A stretch of DNA of 64,000 nt from Chromatiaceae bacterium (GTDB lineage Bacteria; Pseudomonadota; Gammaproteobacteria; Chromatiales; Chromatiaceae): assembly GCA_024639005.1 (NCBI GenBank), contig JAHEJD010000154.1, positions 1 through 64,000 on the forward strand, given 5' to 3'. Of this stretch, positions 63,061 to 64,000 are shown one piece after another. The notes beneath the pieces are model-generated. The model had not been told where the DNA came from, searched no databases, and worked only from the letters and a program-made list of their open reading frames with translations. The translations under genes and the position numbers were made by a program. Each line of letters opens with the position of its first letter. Position 1 is the first letter of the stretch.

Positions 63061-64000
63061 GGAAATAGCGCCTCTGGCTGTGTTCCTGGGGCCGCCAATA
63101 CGTAGTGTCCCTCTCCCAGGTCGAGCTGGGCCATCGGTTGATCAGAACGGATGGTGTAAGGCGCGGGCCAGTCCGCTGGTCCGGAGGTGCCAGACCCCGT
63201 GAACAGGTCGAAATCAAGCTTACGATCCAGATCGGGATAGGGAACGGCGGCCATCAGGCGACGGGTGTAATGGTGGGCCGGATTCTTGAAAAGCACTTCA
63301 CGTGGGGCGATCTCAACGATGCGTCCTGCGCTCATGACGGCGATCCTGTCGGATACGTAATCGACTACGGCCAGATTGTGAGAAACAAACAGGTAGGTCA
63401 GGTCGAGATCTTTCTGCAGATCCTTGAAGAGATTGAGGACTTGGGCCTGGATGGAAACATCCAGTGCCGAAACGGGTTCATCGCAGATCAGCAGATCGGG
63501 TTTCAACGCAAGAGCCCGCGCCAGTCCGATCCTTTGTCGCTGGCCGCCGGAGAAGCTGTGGGGGTAGCGGTTGAGAAAGCGAATATCGAGACCAACCAAC
63601 TGCATCAGTTGTTGCACCAAATCGGCCTGCTGCCTTCTTGTGCCGATACCGTGAATGACCAGGGGCTCACGGATAATGTCAATGACCGTCATCCTCGGGC
63701 TAAGGGATTTTACGGGGTCCTGGAAAATCATCTGTACCCGTTTCCGATAATCGGTCAGTGCATCGCCGTCCAAGGCCAGGACGTCGGTGTCCGAATCTCT
63801 ATCGTGGAGCGTGATAGTGCCTTCGTCAGGTGTGATCGCCCGCATGATCATCTTGCTGACCGACGATTTACCGCAACCGCTTTCACCGACAAGACCCAAA
63901 CATTCACCTTTGCGTATCTCCAGATCGAGGCCCGCAACGGCCTTCGTATGGCTAGGAGGGCCGGACGTAAAAAGGTTCTGTTTTCGCGTGGTGTAGGTCT
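63057..64000 (-). CDS. Peptide-type ABC transporter ATP-binding protein, 5' end outside window
   Basis: The frame is open to the right edge, so the N-terminus is missing; the visible part is about 313 residues. Walker A is VGESGCGKSSVSKMI, preceded by KAVAGLDLEIRKGECLGL, the signature is HSFSGGQRQRIGLARAL and Walker B LLICDEPVSALD. The Opp/Dpp C-terminal extension around NPAHHYTRRLMAAVPYPD is present. It probably corresponds to OppF or the second half of a fused OppDF. Gene order ATPase-SBP-OppB-OppC, all minus, reads as one operon heading toward tRNA-Phe. Confidence 0.92.
   Translation of the reverse strand, partial: TYTTRKQNLFTSGPPSHTKAVAGLDLEIRKGECLGLVGESGCGKSSVSKMIMRAITPDEGTITLHDRDSDTDVLALDGDALTDYRKRVQMIFQDPVKSLSPRMTVIDIIREPLVIHGIGTRRQQADLVQQLMQLVGLDIRFLNRYPHSFSGGQRQRIGLARALALKPDLLICDEPVSALDVSIQAQVLNLFKDLQKDLDLTYLFVSHNLAVVDYVSDRIAVMSAGRIVEIAPREVLFKNPAHHYTRRLMAAVPYPDLDRKLDFDLFTGSGTSGPADWPAPYTIRSDQPMAQLDLGEGHYVLAAPGTQPEALFP

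Overview
The window looks like one chromosomal segment of a Gammaproteobacterium. The gene content (tRNA processing, LPS transport, Mla lipid transport, the rpoN-PTS cluster, histidine synthesis, cytochrome bc1, SspAB) and the gene orders maf-rng-yhdP-nitrilase, kdsD-kdsC-lptCAB-rpoN-hpf-ptsN-hprK-rapZ-PTS, mlaFEDCB-murA-hisGDC and petABC-sspAB are typical of free-living sulfur or photosynthetic lineages near Chromatiales. That lineage placement is an inference from gene order, not from a search. Base composition is high in G+C except in the last few kilobases.

Layout. (1) 1-6.4 kb, minus: maf, rng, yhdP and the start of a nitrilase-like gene. (2) 6.6-9.5 kb, minus: proA, nadD, rsfS, rlmH. 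(3) 9.6-16.3 kb: a proteasome-like protease (Anbu) divergent from a three-gene plus-strand run of transglutaminase/DUF2126 fusion, circularly permuted ATP-grasp and alpha-E protein. This module lies between two halves of a normally contiguous housekeeping neighbourhood, because leuS-lptE-holA follow at 16.3-20.4 kb. (4) 20.7-24.1 kb: a hemerythrin-like protein, a YbeL-like zinc-ribbon protein, a spermidine-synthase-like protein and mgtE. (5) 24.3-34.4 kb, minus: kdsD through ptsI, joining LPS precursor synthesis and transport, sigma-54 and a sugar-permease-free regulatory PTS. (6) 35.2-42.9 kb, plus: mlaFEDCB, murA, hisG, hisD, hisC. (7) 42.9-49.1 kb: a DegS-like protease, an NIF3-family protein, petABC, sspAB. 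(8) 49.1-57.7 kb: an iron-type ABC exporter pair, trmB, thiS-thiG, an acyl-CoA synthetase, tRNA-Gly(CCC), an SCO1 protein, mutY, yggX, tRNA-Phe(GAA). (9) 57.8-64 kb: a remnant tyrosine integrase abutting tRNA-Phe, an A+T-richer orphan methyltransferase and a peptide-type ABC importer. This last part reads as accessory DNA at a tRNA integration site.

Two things stand out. The Anbu/DUF2126/ATP-grasp/alpha-E module is a recognised but biochemically unresolved system, predicted to make or attach a peptide and to degrade something with a proteasome fold; here it is complete and compact. A dispersed repeat family with about 20-bp terminal inverted repeats has three complete copies of 150-185 bp and at least two solo ends. 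The ends lie directly against gene boundaries and in two cases supply the stop codon. Nothing resembling a CRISPR array, intact prophage, rRNA operon or complete insertion sequence was seen.
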